Positions 48,512-59,300 are shown, counted from the first letter of the stretch. The stretch is 64,000 nt of DNA from Nodularia spumigena CCY9414 (GCF_000340565.2 NZ_CP007203.1:934184-998183); one strand, 5' to 3'. Notes: a model not told the origin generated them from the sequence alone. Made by a program: numbers and translations.

Positions 48512-49350
48512 AATGGCTAAAAAGTAAACATAAAAAACAGCCCAAACTTTCATTAAAACAACAACAATCGCAAAAATTAGCAGAACTGGGCGCTCTCCTG
48601 TCGGCTTCTCGCCAAGAACGGGGTTCATCACTAGAAGAAATGGTCATTTTGACCAAAATTCCCCTGCGGTTGTTACAAGCCATTGAAGAAGGGAAATTAG
48701 ATGATCTACCAGAACCAGTTTATATTCAGGGTTTAATCAGGCAATTTGCCGATGCATTAGGCTTTAATGGTGTGGAACTTGCCAAAAGTTTTCCTCTGGG
48801 TTATCAACCAGTGAGTTTACCGCCTAATGCCAAAAATAAATCAGTTACCCCACCACTACGTCCCCTGAGACATTATTCAATTGGTTTACTACGTCCTCTT
48901 CACCTTTACTTACTTTACATATTTGTAATTGTATGCTCTGTAAGTAGCTTATCTCAGTTACTGAAGAATACGGCTCTGAGCGACAGTAATCAACAGCCAG
49001 GACAAAACACGGTTTTAAACCCAGACTCAAATCAATTAAATTCCCCACTATCAGGCAAATTACAGCCTGTGAGCGACACCTCGAATACCACCAATAGCAG
49101 TGAGTCAGTACATATTGGTGTCACCTTGAAAGCTTCATCCTGGATTCGCATAGTAGCTGATGGTAAAACCGAGTTTGAAGGCGTTCTCCCCAAAGGAACT
49201 CAGCGTACTTGGAAAGCTCAACAAGAATTAACAGTCAAAACCAACAATGCAGGTAGTGTGTTGATGAGTGTCAATCAGCAAGAAGCTCAACGCATGGGAG
49301 AACCAGGAAAAGAAAGAGAAATCAAAATTGGTGCTAAACCTAGTCCTTGA
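48508..49350 (+). CDS. RodZ-like membrane protein with HTH and DUF4115 domains
   Basis: 280 residues. The N-terminal helix-turn-helix (GALLSASRQERGSSLEEM to LPEPVYIQGLIRQFADALG) is followed by a single transmembrane helix (about 135-155, YLLYIFVIVCSVSSL), a Ser/Asn-rich linker and a C-terminal DUF4115 domain (VTLKASSWIRIVADGK). RodZ of other bacteria anchors MreB and cell-shape machinery; equivalents in cyanobacteria are less studied. The four-base overlap with the pseudouridine synthase suggests joint expression. Confidence 0.85.
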   Translation: MKWLKSKHKKQPKLSLKQQQSQKLAELGALLSASRQERGSSLEEMVILTKIPLRLLQAIEEGKLDDLPEPVYIQGLIRQFADALGFNGVELAKSFPLGYQPVSLPPNAKNKSVTPPLRPLRHYSIGLLRPLHLYLLYIFVIVCSVSSLSQLLKNTALSDSNQQPGQNTVLNPDSNQLNSPLSGKLQPVSDTSNTTNSSESVHIGVTLKASSWIRIVADGKTEFEGVLPKGTQRTWKAQQELTVKTNNAGSVLMSVNQQEAQRMGEPGKEREIKIGAKPSP

Positions 49351-49412
49351 GCAGATGAGGACTAGGAATTAGGTACTGGGGACGGGAAAATTTGTTCCCC
49401 TTCCAGTCATTT

Positions 49413-50921
49413 TTATTTCTGCTGGGGTGCGCGTCCATAGAGTTGAGTCAGATTTTTTAGCCTCTCGCCCAATTCTGCTGTCAACAAAGACGGCTGATAA
49501 CGCCAACCCCAGTTACCTTCAGCAGTGCTGGGAAAATTCATCCGCGCCTCGGTTCCTAAACCTAAAATATCTTGCAAAGGAATAATGGCTTGATTGGCGA
49601 TAGAACTCAAAGCTAGGCGAATTACATCCCAGTGGATACCTTCATCACTGATGCAACCTAAATACAGTAATAAATTACGCTTTTCCCAATCGTTAGCTTG
49701 ATTGAACCAGCCGACAGTTGTATCATTATCGTGAGTTCCCGTATAAACTACAGCATTGCGTGTGTAGTTGAAAGGTAAAAACGAATTACCAGGATCAGAA
49801 CCAAACGCAAACTGCAAAACCTTCATCCCCGGAAATTCATACTTATCCCGCAGCGCTTCTACTTCTGGGGTAATTACTCCCAAATCTTCCGCTAAAACGG
49901 GTAGCGTCCCCAATTTAGCTTTAATCGCATCAAATAATTCCTCTCCTGGGGCTTTCATCCACTCTCCATTCATGGCTGTCTCTTCTCCTTGTTCCACAGC
50001 CCAATAAGCTTCAAACCCCCGGAAGTGGTCAATGCGAATCACATCTATATAGTCCAGCATCGCTTCAAAACGACCCAGCCACCAGTTAAAGTCTTGTTTT
50101 TGTAATGCTTCCCAGTTATAAACCGGATTTCCCCATAATTGACCAGTTTCACTAAAGTAATCTGGTGGAACTCCCGCCATTAACGCCGGTTCTCTAGTCT
50201 CTTCATCTAAACAAAAGATATGGGGGTGCGCCCAGACATCAGCGCTATCTTGGGCTACATAGATAGGAATATCGCCAATAATGTGAATCCCGCTCATGTT
50301 GGCATAAGTTTTGAGTTCTGACCACTGGCGGAAGAATTCAAATTGCACAAACTTATAATAATAAATTTCAGCCGCTAATTTTTCCTTAGCTTGATCTATT
50401 GCTGCTGATTCGCGCTTGACAATTTCCTTCTCCCATGTATGCCAACTGGTATTATTATTAGCATCTTTGATCGCCATAAATAAGGCGTAGTCATCGAGCC
50501 AATAGGCTTTGCTCTCACAAAAACCGGCAAATTCTTTTTTTTGTAAAGGTGTAGCTTGAACTTGAAAATTATCGCAAGCTTTTTTGAGTAATGCAATCTT
50601 GATTGCGTTTACTTGGTCGTATTCTACCTTTGATTCGTTAAATACTGGTAAATTAGCAAAGTCCTCTTCAGCGAGTAAACGTTGTTCTTGCAGTTGTTCT
50701 GGGCTGATGAGCATGGGGTTTCCCGCCATTGCTGAATATGCAGCATAGGGAGAATTTCCGTATCCAGTCGGTCCTAATGGTAAGACTTGCCAATATTGCT
50801 GGTAAGTTTCTCTGAGAAAATCAATAAATTTATAGGCTTCTAAGCCTAAGTCGCCAATACCAAATCGACTGGGAAAAGATGTAGGATGCAGCAAAATACC
50901 ACTGGCTCTAGGAAAAGGCAT
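49413..50921 (-). CDS. malQ: 4-alpha-glucanotransferase (amylomaltase)
   Basis: 502 residues from ATG at 50921 (MPFPRASGILLHPTSFPSRF); an in-frame ATG eight codons earlier is less likely. GH77 family: the nucleophile Asp in VIRIDHFRGFEAYW, the acid/base Glu in LAEDLGVIT and the transition-state Asp in YTGTHDNDTTVGW are all present. It rearranges alpha-1,4-glucans during glycogen turnover. Standalone gene. Confidence 0.97.
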   Translation of the reverse strand: MPFPRASGILLHPTSFPSRFGIGDLGLEAYKFIDFLRETYQQYWQVLPLGPTGYGNSPYAAYSAMAGNPMLISPEQLQEQRLLAEEDFANLPVFNESKVEYDQVNAIKIALLKKACDNFQVQATPLQKKEFAGFCESKAYWLDDYALFMAIKDANNNTSWHTWEKEIVKRESAAIDQAKEKLAAEIYYYKFVQFEFFRQWSELKTYANMSGIHIIGDIPIYVAQDSADVWAHPHIFCLDEETREPALMAGVPPDYFSETGQLWGNPVYNWEALQKQDFNWWLGRFEAMLDYIDVIRIDHFRGFEAYWAVEQGEETAMNGEWMKAPGEELFDAIKAKLGTLPVLAEDLGVITPEVEALRDKYEFPGMKVLQFAFGSDPGNSFLPFNYTRNAVVYTGTHDNDTTVGWFNQANDWEKRNLLLYLGCISDEGIHWDVIRLALSSIANQAIIPLQDILGLGTEARMNFPSTAEGNWGWRYQPSLLTAELGERLKNLTQLYGRAPQQK

Positions 50922-51069
50922 ATTTAACTTCAAATATAGAAACAAGTTATCCCATTGAATTTATCATGCTCAGGTCAACATTGAAAGCTGTTGCCAGATG
51001 GAATGATATGGCGAAATGAGGGAGATTTTACCCTAATGACTAATGACCAAGGACTAATGACTAATAATT

Positions 51070-51507
51070 ATGACTTATAGAAATCCTGCACCCACGGTTG
51101 ATATCATCATTGAGTTGGTGGATCGACCACATCGACCGATAGTGTTAATTGAGCGTCATAATTCTCCTTTGGGTTGGGCTATTCCTGGTGGTTTTGTTGA
51201 TTATGGTGAGGCTGTGGAAGTGGCGGCGCGGCGGGAAGCTGACGAGGAAACGGGTTTAAAGGTGGAGTTGGTTGAACAGTTTTTGGTCTATTCTGACCCT
51301 AACCGGGATGCCCGTCAGCATACTATCAGTATTGTGTTTTTGGCAACTGCATCGGGTGAACCAATGGCGGGTGATGATGCTAAGAATATAGCCGTTTTTG
51401 AGTCTTGGCGTGTTCCGAGTAATTTATGTTTTGACCACGATCGCATTCTGCGGGATTATTGGCAATATCGGCATTATGGGCTGCGTCCGAGGTTGGGTTT
51501 TGATTAA
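51070..51507 (+). CDS. NUDIX hydrolase
   Basis: 145 residues. The Nudix box [20 protein letters not shown] plus ETGL is intact; the preceding [20 protein letters not shown] and following [17 protein letters not shown] fit ADP-ribose pyrophosphatase-like members. It may hydrolyse ADP-ribose or another NDP-linked metabolite; not determinable. Not closely related in sequence to the NUDIX gene at 28.4 kb. Confidence 0.92.
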   Translation: MTYRNPAPTVDIIIELVDRPHRPIVLIERHNSPLGWAIPGGFVDYGEAVEVAARREADEETGLKVELVEQFLVYSDPNRDARQHTISIVFLATASGEPMAGDDAKNIAVFESWRVPSNLCFDHDRILRDYWQYRHYGLRPRLGFD

Positions 51508-51614
51508 CGTTCGCGTAGCGTGCGCGTAGCGCATACCGCCAAGTCGCCAAGTACGCCAAGAGAAGAGAGAATTTCTGCGATTATACTGGGTTGGTGGTAT
51601 TTTAGGGTGCTGTT

Positions 51615-52736
51615 ATGGATGCTAATGAATTGTTGGAGAAATATGCCGCAGGAGAACGGAAATTTAAAGAAGTAAATTTAAGTGGAGTAGACCTAAAAGG
51701 TGCAAAGTTAAATGAGATAGACCTATACAAAACAAATTTGAGTGGAGCAGATTTAAGTGAAACAACACTAAAAAAAGCTCATCTTTGGGAAGCAAATCTA
51801 TCTAGGGCATCTTTAAAATGTACTAACTTGAGCAAAATTCAGGGCGGTTCGCTGAATTTGAGTTGGGCTGACCTTAGTGGTGCGGATTTAAGCTTCGCAT
51901 ATTTGAAAGAGGCAATTTTTTTTAGGGCAGATTTAACACAAGCAAACTTGACACAGGCTAATCTCACTAACGCATTATTTGAAAATGCCAATCTCCAAAA
52001 AGCTCAACTTCGGGGAGTCAGTCTGGAGAAATCTAATTTATCAGGGGTAAATTTAACTGAGGCGGATTTAGTTGGAGTATCCCTAGAACAAGCAAATCTT
52101 CAAGAAGCCTGTTTCCAAGGAGCAAATTTAGAAAGAACCAATATTTCTAATGCAAATTTAATGCTGGCAAATTTTGATGGTGCAAATCTGAAAAAGGCGA
52201 ATTTAACTGGAGCCAATATTTACGGTGCAACTTTCAAAAATGCAGACCTCACTGGTGCGATAATGCCTGACGGGCAAGTTTACCAGCCAACAACCTCTGA
52301 GGGGGAAATTGTCCAGCCAGAAACATTATTAGAAAAAGTGATATTTATGACTCGTGAAGTAATTCGGACTGATAACGCACCGGCTCCAGTGGGACCATAT
52401 AATCAAGCGATCGCCGCTTCGGGTAAAATGATCTTCGTAGCTGGTCAAATTGCCATTGACCCCCGCCTCGGTGATGTCGTCTACACGGATGACATAAATA
52501 AGCAAACGGAGCAGGTAATGGCTAATATGGAGGCTATTCTGATTGCATCTGGTGCAACCTTTGACAACGTGGTCAAAACCACAGTATTTTTAGCTGATAT
52601 GAATGATTTTGCCGCAGTCAATGCGATTTATGCGAAATATTTTCCTGAAGAAACAGCCCCCGCTCGTGCTTGTGTGCAGGTTTCACGCCTACCAAAGAAT
52701 GTTTTAGTAGAAATTGATTGTATAGCCGTCATCTAA
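51615..52736 (+). CDS. Pentapeptide-repeat protein fused to RidA
   Basis: 373 residues in one open frame. Residues 1-216 are about 30 A(D/N)LXX pentapeptides (for example LSGADLSETTLKKAHLWEAN), a right-handed quadrilateral beta-helix. After a 28-residue linker (TSEGEIVQPETLLEKVIF), residues 245-373 form a complete RidA domain, MTREVIRTDNAPAPVGPYNQ to ARACVQVSRLPKNVLVEIDC, with the conserved catalytic Arg. RidA deaminates reactive enamines and imines. The internal ATG at 52347 has only a weak ribosome binding site, favouring a true fusion, though separate RidA production from it is possible. Confidence 0.93.
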   Translation: MDANELLEKYAAGERKFKEVNLSGVDLKGAKLNEIDLYKTNLSGADLSETTLKKAHLWEANLSRASLKCTNLSKIQGGSLNLSWADLSGADLSFAYLKEAIFFRADLTQANLTQANLTNALFENANLQKAQLRGVSLEKSNLSGVNLTEADLVGVSLEQANLQEACFQGANLERTNISNANLMLANFDGANLKKANLTGANIYGATFKNADLTGAIMPDGQVYQPTTSEGEIVQPETLLEKVIFMTREVIRTDNAPAPVGPYNQAIAASGKMIFVAGQIAIDPRLGDVVYTDDINKQTEQVMANMEAILIASGATFDNVVKTTVFLADMNDFAAVNAIYAKYFPEETAPARACVQVSRLPKNVLVEIDCIAVI

Positions 52737-52739
52737 AAA

Positions 52740-52795
52740 CACTCTTGCTCCCCTCCTCGCTTGCACCGGAGGGGCTGGGGGTGGGGTTTCCGAGT
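52740..52795. repeat. Hairpin repeat after the fusion gene
   Basis: CCCCTCCTCGCTTGCACCGG followed by AGGGGCTGGGGGTGGGG, a variant of the hairpin-plus-GGGGGTGAGG repeat in the 26.6 kb array and at 3.9 kb. It may also act as a transcript end. Confidence 0.5.
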
Positions 52796-52937
52796 TTCTC
52801 AAAATCATGGTGGGGTTCCAGGTTAAGCGATCGCCTAAATTGTACAATGGTTTTCAAGGCGATCGCACACCACAAAAAACAGAAAATAAATAGTTATTAA
52901 ACTTTCTCAATAAAAAATCAAAAATCTACCAGCAGTT

Positions 52938-53594
52938 TCAGCAAAATTTCCCGTGGTGGACTACCACTTCTGAGCAATTCTCTGGCTGTTCTTCTTCCCT
53001 AATGTCGGCAAAATGCTTATCCATAATTGCCGGAACTTGTGTAGATGGAATACGACTATAGCGGGTTTTGTCTGGCATCACTATATTAGGGCCAGCCTTA
53101 CATTTTTTCATGCAACCAGTACCTTTAATAGTCACTTGGTCTTCCAAACCGCGATTACTTAAAGCCGCCTCCAAAGCCTGACAAACAGCTTTACCGCCAC
53201 GTTTCATACAATCAGACTTTTGACAGACCAAAATAGTCTCTTTATTCTTAGCTGGTTTTGTCTTAGCCGTTTCCATTGCTGGCGGTTCCTGTACTGGAGT
53301 AACAATTGCAGCTCTCCCTATCTCAGAACGTGCAGCCACCACACGCTCGGCTTTCAAGGTAACTTTATCTTTTTTTATATCATGCTTTTTATAACCAACA
53401 ACTTGCAGCCAAGTCCCCGGTGGTAAACGCAAGTCAAAAGCCGCCTGTAAATGCTTCGCGAGTTTAACATAACATTCACCCTCAGAAGTTCCCAACAACA
53501 AGCCCTTTAGCTTGTAGCCATCTTTAATTACAAAATCAATAAATCTTCCTTCTAGGCAAAATTCTGAGTTGTTTGTACTGTAAGATGCACTCAT
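52938..53594 (-). CDS. Thioredoxin-like [2Fe-2S] ferredoxin-domain protein
   Basis: 218 residues. The N-terminal half (1-95) is a beta-rich domain of unknown role, containing GRFIDFVIKDGYKLKGLLLG. After a Lys/Pro linker, the C-terminal domain has Cys124 and Cys129 (VCQKSDCMKRGG) plus Cys161 and Cys165 (GTGCMKKCKAGP), the spacing of thioredoxin-like 2Fe-2S ferredoxins such as NuoE/HoxE. Probably an electron carrier or regulatory protein. It is followed upstream on the same strand by small genes, possibly one transcription unit. Confidence 0.85.
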   Translation of the reverse strand: MSASYSTNNSEFCLEGRFIDFVIKDGYKLKGLLLGTSEGECYVKLAKHLQAAFDLRLPPGTWLQVVGYKKHDIKKDKVTLKAERVVAARSEIGRAAIVTPVQEPPAMETAKTKPAKNKETILVCQKSDCMKRGGKAVCQALEAALSNRGLEDQVTIKGTGCMKKCKAGPNIVMPDKTRYSRIPSTQVPAIMDKHFADIREEEQPENCSEVVVHHGKFC

Positions 53595-53651
53595 TTTTTC
53601 TTAACCTCCTGTTAACTAAATAAGCCTGAATATCTGTTATAGGTCAAAACT

Positions 53652-53948
53652 TCAAAACTTTCGGTAGCAACTCTTCCAGCAATCTTCAAGATTACAAATT
53701 AATTCTTGTCGAGATGCTGTTAATTGCTGCATTACAGACCACAGTTGAAAAACTGCCAAAGGATTGTTAATTTCAACCCTCAAGGGCTGGTTAGCCTCGC
53801 AGCAACAGGGAATATCTAGCTCCTGTAAACGTTGATAGACTTGCCATCTGTCTGCCCAGTCTACCCCTAACCCGACCACAAAATTTTTCTCGATTTCTGA
53901 ACTTAACGGTTTCAAGAGACTAGCCCTCAACGTGCGACGAAATTGCAA
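53652..53948 (-). CDS. Small Asr1405/Asl0597-like protein
   Basis: 98 residues. Contains FVVGLGVDWADRWQVYQRL and a CCCEANQPL Cys cluster. From memory the sequence resembles the Asr1405/Asl0597 family of heterocystous cyanobacteria, one member of which sits near nitrogen-fixation genes. No known function. The start at MQFRRTLRASLL fits; a shorter version could begin at the downstream hydrophobic region. 57 bases upstream of the 2Fe-2S gene. Confidence 0.65.
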   Translation of the reverse strand: MQFRRTLRASLLKPLSSEIEKNFVVGLGVDWADRWQVYQRLQELDIPCCCEANQPLRVEINNPLAVFQLWSVMQQLTASRQELICNLEDCWKSCYRKF

Positions 53949-53975
53949 TAACTACAGTGCCTTAAACCCCAAATT

Positions 53976-54146
53976 TTACAAACCTTGGGAATACAGCCTC
54001 TTTAGACCAGCATAACTTAAGTGCAAACATTTCTCAATTGTTTTAAGAAAAAATATCAAAACTTGCTGATAATTTCCGGTTATGAATCTGGATGTGGGTA
54101 GGGGTGGGTTCAAGCAATGAGTCTGTGGTTCGTCGAAATTCTTCAT
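53976..54146 (-). other. Possible short ORF or repeat-derived frame
   Basis: A 56-codon frame starting MKNFDEPQTHCLNPPLPTSR. Open reading continues about 35 codons further upstream without a start, which fits a dispersed repeat or gene remnant better than a real gene. Its protein-like composition (FFLKTIEKCLHLSYAGLKRL) is why it is recorded. Confidence 0.3.
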
Positions 54147-54514
54147 AAACTCGCCCTGGGGACGAGCGAATATCTCAAAATACCAGCTAAATTCTTTCTC
54201 AATGTCCCATTTCCCATACCTGGGAGGATGTGAGAAATCTACCTTTTTTGCTCATACAGAAAAGGAAAGTTAGGCGGAGGTGAGCTGTAAAGATTTTGCG
54301 ATTTATAAAATAATTTCAAAATATTCTCATTAGTCGCCACGAAGCACTAAACGATGGGGAATAGAATCCTCATCCTAAAGAGGAAAAATTGTACTTTTGG
54401 TGACAGGAAAATTCAAAATCTTGGATATTAATTAAGCTTGCTTTTCTTTTTTAAATGTTAATATGTAAAAGATAAGCAGTTAAAAGCCATCACTGTTAAA
54501 AAGCGAGGAGAACA
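54147..54514. other. Upstream region of the dps gene
   Basis: About 370 bases. GCGAGGAGAACA just before the dps ATG is a good ribosome binding site. No other gene or clear promoter is recognised. Confidence 0.5.
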
Positions 54515-55063
54515 ATGTCTGATACACAAACTTTATTACAGAATTTTGGTCAGGTTTATGACAATCCTGTATTGCTAGATCGCAGTGTAACAGCTCCAGT
54601 CACTGAAGGTTTTAATGTTGTATTAGCTAGCTTCCAAGCACTATACTTACAGTACCAAAAGCATCATTTTGTGGTGGAAGGTGCAGAGTTTTACTCACTG
54701 CATGAATTCTTTAGCGACAGCTACAAGCAAGTACAAGATCATATCCATGAAATTGGCGAGCGGTTAAATGGACTGGGTGGTGTGCCAGCCGCTAGTTTTA
54801 GCAAATTAGCAGAATTAACCTGTTTTGAAGCAGAACCCGACGGTGTATATTCTTGCCGCCAAATGATAGAAAATGACTTAGCGGCAGAACAAGCGATGAT
54901 TAACGTGATTCGTCGTCAAGCCTCTCAAGCAGAGAGTTTGGGCGACCGTGGTACACGCTATCTATACGAGCAAATTCTGGTAAAAACTGAAGAAAGAGCT
55001 TACCACTTAGGTCACTTCTTGGCTAAAGATAGCTTAACTTTAGGATTTGTCCAACCTGCTTAA
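54515..55063 (+). CDS. dps: Dps-family DNA-protecting ferritin-like protein
   Basis: 182 residues. The four-helix ferritin-like pattern is clear, with intersubunit ferroxidase residues in [20 protein letters not shown] (His, Asp/Glu) and the [15 protein letters not shown] helix. Dps forms a dodecamer that oxidises and stores iron, consuming peroxide, and protects DNA. The usual W in the HxHW helix is replaced here by F/V, as in some cyanobacterial members. A terminator lies 80 bases downstream. Cyanobacteria of this group carry several Dps paralogues; which one this is cannot be told. Confidence 0.9.
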   Translation: MSDTQTLLQNFGQVYDNPVLLDRSVTAPVTEGFNVVLASFQALYLQYQKHHFVVEGAEFYSLHEFFSDSYKQVQDHIHEIGERLNGLGGVPAASFSKLAELTCFEAEPDGVYSCRQMIENDLAAEQAMINVIRRQASQAESLGDRGTRYLYEQILVKTEERAYHLGHFLAKDSLTLGFVQPA

Positions 55064-55143
55064 AATTAGTATTGTGATCATTTGAGTTTGGTGAAGTCTA
55101 CACTGAGGGAAAAGTTGGCAGACTTAAACCTTAAAAAAATATA

Positions 55144-55182
55144 AAAATGGCAGGGGTATTTTCACTACTCTCTGCCATTTTT
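55144..55182 (+). terminator. Terminator after dps
   Basis: AAAATGGCAG pairs with CTGCCATTTT around an 18-base loop and leads into a T tract. It can act on both strands. Confidence 0.75.
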
Positions 55183-55409
55183 AATCTAAACTCATTTTCT
55201 GGCGTAAGCTTTGTTTTGTAGACATAGGTATTGGGAAATACAGGAAAATAAAGCCCAGCTTTATATAAAGTTGGTATAAATAAAAATAAATTCCATAAAT
55301 ATTAGAAAATATTGGCAATTAGCTAGTTAGAAAAATTTCTATTAAGTTGAAATCTGGAAATTACACAGCTATTCAAATTTTAATGAAATAAATAATTATT
55401 TATTTCATT

Positions 55410-55603
55410 AGGACTTACGCACACGTTACGAAGGAATGAACTACGTTGGCGCTAGCCTCTCCCTTTGGGAGAAGGAACGTTGGCGCTAGCCTCTCCCCTT
55501 GGGAGAAGAACACGTAAAGCCTTCGGCATAGCTTCGCTTACCGCTTTAGCGTCTCCCCTTGGGAGAAGGAAAGAAGGTTTAAGAGATATTTTGCGTAAGT
55601 CCT
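55410..55603. mobile_element. MITE-like element 1 with GGACTTACGCA ends
   Basis: AGGACTTACGCA at one end (55410-55421) and its exact inverse at 55592-55603. Inside are nested copies of a CTCTCCCCTTGGGAGAAG palindrome. No coding capacity. 194 bp. Confidence 0.75.
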
Positions 55604-55636
55604 GTTGATTATATATAGGACTACTATTTGATTATT

Positions 55637-55740
55637 GAACAAACACGTAGGGTGTGTTAGCGCAGCGTAACGCACCAAAGCCTTAATAATGGTGCGTTAC
55701 GGATTTCATCCTAACGCACCCTACTATACTTAATTTGTTC
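55637..55740. repeat. Palindromic dispersed repeat (GTAGGGTGTGTTAG type)
   Basis: GTAGGGTGTGTTAG (55647-55660) pairs imperfectly with CTAACGCACCCTAC (55711-55724), flanked by GAACAAA and TTTGTTC. A stem-loop element common in cyanobacterial intergenic DNA. Confidence 0.7.
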
Positions 55741-55838
55741 ATAAATCAAACCGGATTCCTATAGTTAGTTCACATAACAACTATTTGCTAAAAAAAGCAT
55801 ATAATTACTGAGAATAAGTAAAAAATGTTTATAGTAGC

Positions 55839-55954
55839 AGGACTTACGCAAAATCATGAAAAAACGAACCACATTCGCGTAGCGTCTCCCCTTGGGAGAA
55901 GAACGCGAAGGACACGAAGGAAAGAGGGTTGCAGAGAGTTATTGCGTAAGTCCT
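55839..55954. mobile_element. MITE-like element 2 with GGACTTACGCA ends
   Basis: The same AGGACTTACGCA terminal repeats as element 1, here 116 bp apart end to end, enclosing a shorter interior with one CTCCCCTTGGGAGAAG palindrome. Probably a deletion derivative of the same family. Confidence 0.75.
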
Positions 55955-56310
55955 AAGTAGATGACATTTCATCTGAGTAGGTACTATGCGGGTATCTTTG
56001 CCCAGACCCACAAGATATAGAATATTAAAATATATACTTCACTTACTTGCAAGGTGCTGTAGTTTATACTAATTCTTAATTACAGCAATTTTCAGGTAAA
56101 TAATCAAAGCTTTGTACTGTTCCCGTAGGAATTGGCTGAACACAGGTGGCGATGTCTACAGCACTGATACACTGTAGCTAGTTTCCAAATGAGCAACACC
56201 AAGGTCTGTGCTAACTCAAACCTGGAAAACTTAATAAGAAATAATATGACCGAGGGTAAAGACCCGTAAAATAATCAAGATTTGTATTCTCTTACTCTAA
56301 CCCAACGACT

Positions 56311-59300
56311 ATGCCCCGCCGTCAAGACATCCATAAAATACTGCTGTTAGGCTCTGGTCCTATTGTCATCGGACAAGCTTGTGAGTTTGACTATTCTGGG
56401 ACTCAAGCCTGTAAAGCGCTGCGAGAAGAAGGCTATGAAGTGGTGTTAGTCAATTCTAACCCGGCAACGATTATGACCGATCCAGAAACGGCTGACCGTA
56501 CCTATATTGAGCCGCTAACACCGGATTTCGTGGAAAAAGTGATTGCAAAAGAACGTCCTGATGCTCTGCTACCCACAATGGGAGGACAAACGGCTTTAAA
56601 TCTGGCTGTAGCTTTGGCGAAAAATGGCGCTTTAGATAAGTATAACGTCGAATTAATTGGCGCAAAGTTACCAGCGATAGAGAAAGCCGAAGATCGCAAA
56701 CTGTTTAACGAGGCTATGGCTAAAATAGGGGTGGCTGTTTGTCCTAGTGGTACAGCTTCATCTTTAGCAGAATCTAAGGAAATTGCCGCAAAAATTGGGA
56801 CTTATCCCCTCATTATTCGTCCTGCCTTTACAATGGGTGGTACTGGTGGCGGTATTGCCTACAACAAAGAAGAATTTGAGGAAATGGCGCAGGTGGGTAT
56901 TGATGCTAGCCCTGTTTCCCAAATTCTCATTGACCAATCTTTACTCGGTTGGAAAGAATACGAGTTGGAAGTAATGCGCGATTTAGCAGATAACGTTGTG
57001 ATTATCTGTTCCATCGAAAACCTTGACCCGATGGGTATTCACACAGGGGACTCGATTACCGTCGCTCCCGCCCAAACTTTGACTGATAAAGAATATCAGC
57101 GTCTGCGGGATATGGCAATTAAAATTATCCGCGAGATTGGGGTAGAAACTGGCGGTTCTAATATCCAATTTGCGGTTAATCCTGTGACTGGGGATGTAGT
57201 GGTCATTGAGATGAATCCTCGTGTTTCTCGCAGTTCGGCTTTGGCTTCTAAAGCTACCGGTTTCCCCATTGCGAAAATTGCGGCGAAACTGGCTGTGGGT
57301 TACACGTTGGATGAAATTAAAAACGATATCACCAAGCAAACCCCCGCATCCTTTGAGCCGACTATTGACTATGTAGTTACCAAAATCCCCCGCTTCGCTT
57401 TTGAAAAGTTCCCCGGTTCTGACCCTGTGCTGACAACTCAAATGAAGTCTGTGGGTGAAGCAATGGCGATTGGGCGGACATTTAATGAATCTTTCCAAAA
57501 GGCGTTGCGTTCTCTGGAAACTGGGCGTGCTGGTTGGGGTTGTGACCAATCCGAAAAGTTACCCAGTGGTGAACAAATTCGCGCTTTACTGCGAACCCCT
57601 CATCCTGACCGGATTTTTGCGGTGCGTCATGCTTTACAACTAGGGTTAAGTACTGAGGAAATCTACGAACTTACGGCTATTGATCCTTGGTTCCTGGATA
57701 AATTACAACAACTGCTGGATGTGGAAAAGTTCCTGAAGCGGACACCTTTAACACAGTTGACAAAAGAGCAGTTTTATGCTGTGAAACGTGATGGTTTTAG
57801 CGATCGCCAAATTGCCTTTGCAACGAAAACTACTGAAGATGAAGTTCGCAGTTACCGCAAAGAATTAGGCGTTATCCCGGTTTACAAAACTGTGGATACC
57901 TGCGCGGCGGAGTTTGAAGCTTTTACTCCGTACTATTACTCTACCTACGAAGACGAAACCGAGGTTTTACCCACCAGCAAGCCCAAGGTGATGATTTTGG
58001 GCGGTGGTCCGAACCGCATTGGACAGGGTATTGAGTTTGACTATTGTTGTTGTCACGCTGCTTATGCTTTGAAAAAGGCAGGATTTGAGACAATTATGGT
58101 CAATTCTAATCCTGAAACGGTTTCTACAGATTATGACACAAGCGATCGCCTCTACTTTGAGCCGTTGACCAAAGAAGATGTGATCAACATTATCGAAGCT
58201 GAAAAGCCTGTAGGCGTAATTATTCAGTTTGGCGGACAAACACCCCTAAAATTGGCGGTTCCTTTAGAAGAGTTTCTCAAAAATCACCCGTCTCTTCCTA
58301 CCAAAATTTGGGGAACATCGCCGGATTCTATCGATATGGCGGAAAATAGGGAAAGATTTGAGAAAATCCTGAATGAGTTAAATATTGCTCAACCGCCCAA
58401 TGGAATCGCTCGCAGTTACGATGATGCGCTGATTGTGGCGAAACGTATCGGTTATCCGGTAGTTGTGCGTCCTAGTTACGTGTTAGGGGGACGAGCGATG
58501 GAAATCGTTTACTCTGATACGGATTTGGAACGTTACATGACTTTTGCGGTGCTGGTGGAACCGGAACACCCCATTTTAATTGATAAGTTCTTGGAAAATG
58601 CCATTGAAGTCGATGTCGATGCGATCGCCGATCATACCGGACGCGTAGTAATTGGTGGCATCATGGAACACATTGAACAAGCAGGAATTCACTCAGGAGA
58701 TTCTGCCTGTTCCTTACCATCAATTTCCCTCTCCCCAGCAGTTCTGCAACAAATCCGCACTTGGACTGTGCAGTTAGCCCAAGCCTTATCAGTTGTGGGA
58801 TTGATGAACATTCAGTTTGCTGTGGTGGGCGCACAAGGTTATTCTCCTCAAGTGTACATTCTGGAAGCTAACCCCCGTGCCTCCCGCACAGTGCCTTTTG
58901 TGTCTAAATCTACCGGGATACCTTTGGCAAAGGTCGCATCCTTAATTATGTCGGGTAAAACTTTAGAGGAGCTTAACTTTACCGAAGAAGTGATTCCTGC
59001 TCATATTGCTGTCAAAGAAGCAGTATTACCCTTTAATAAATTCCCTGGAACTGATACAATATTAGGGCCAGAAATGCGCTCTACTGGTGAGGTGATGGGA
59101 ATCGACAGCAGCTTTGGGCGGGCGTTTGCTAAGGCAGAATTAGCAGCTGGTGAGTTTTTACCCCTCAAAGGTACTGTATTTGTCTCCATGAGCGATCGCG
59201 ATAAATCCGATGCAGTTAATGTAGTTAAGGAACTGATGACATTGGGATTTACGGTCATGGCTACATTAGGTACACGCCGTGTCCTTCAGGAAAACGGCTT

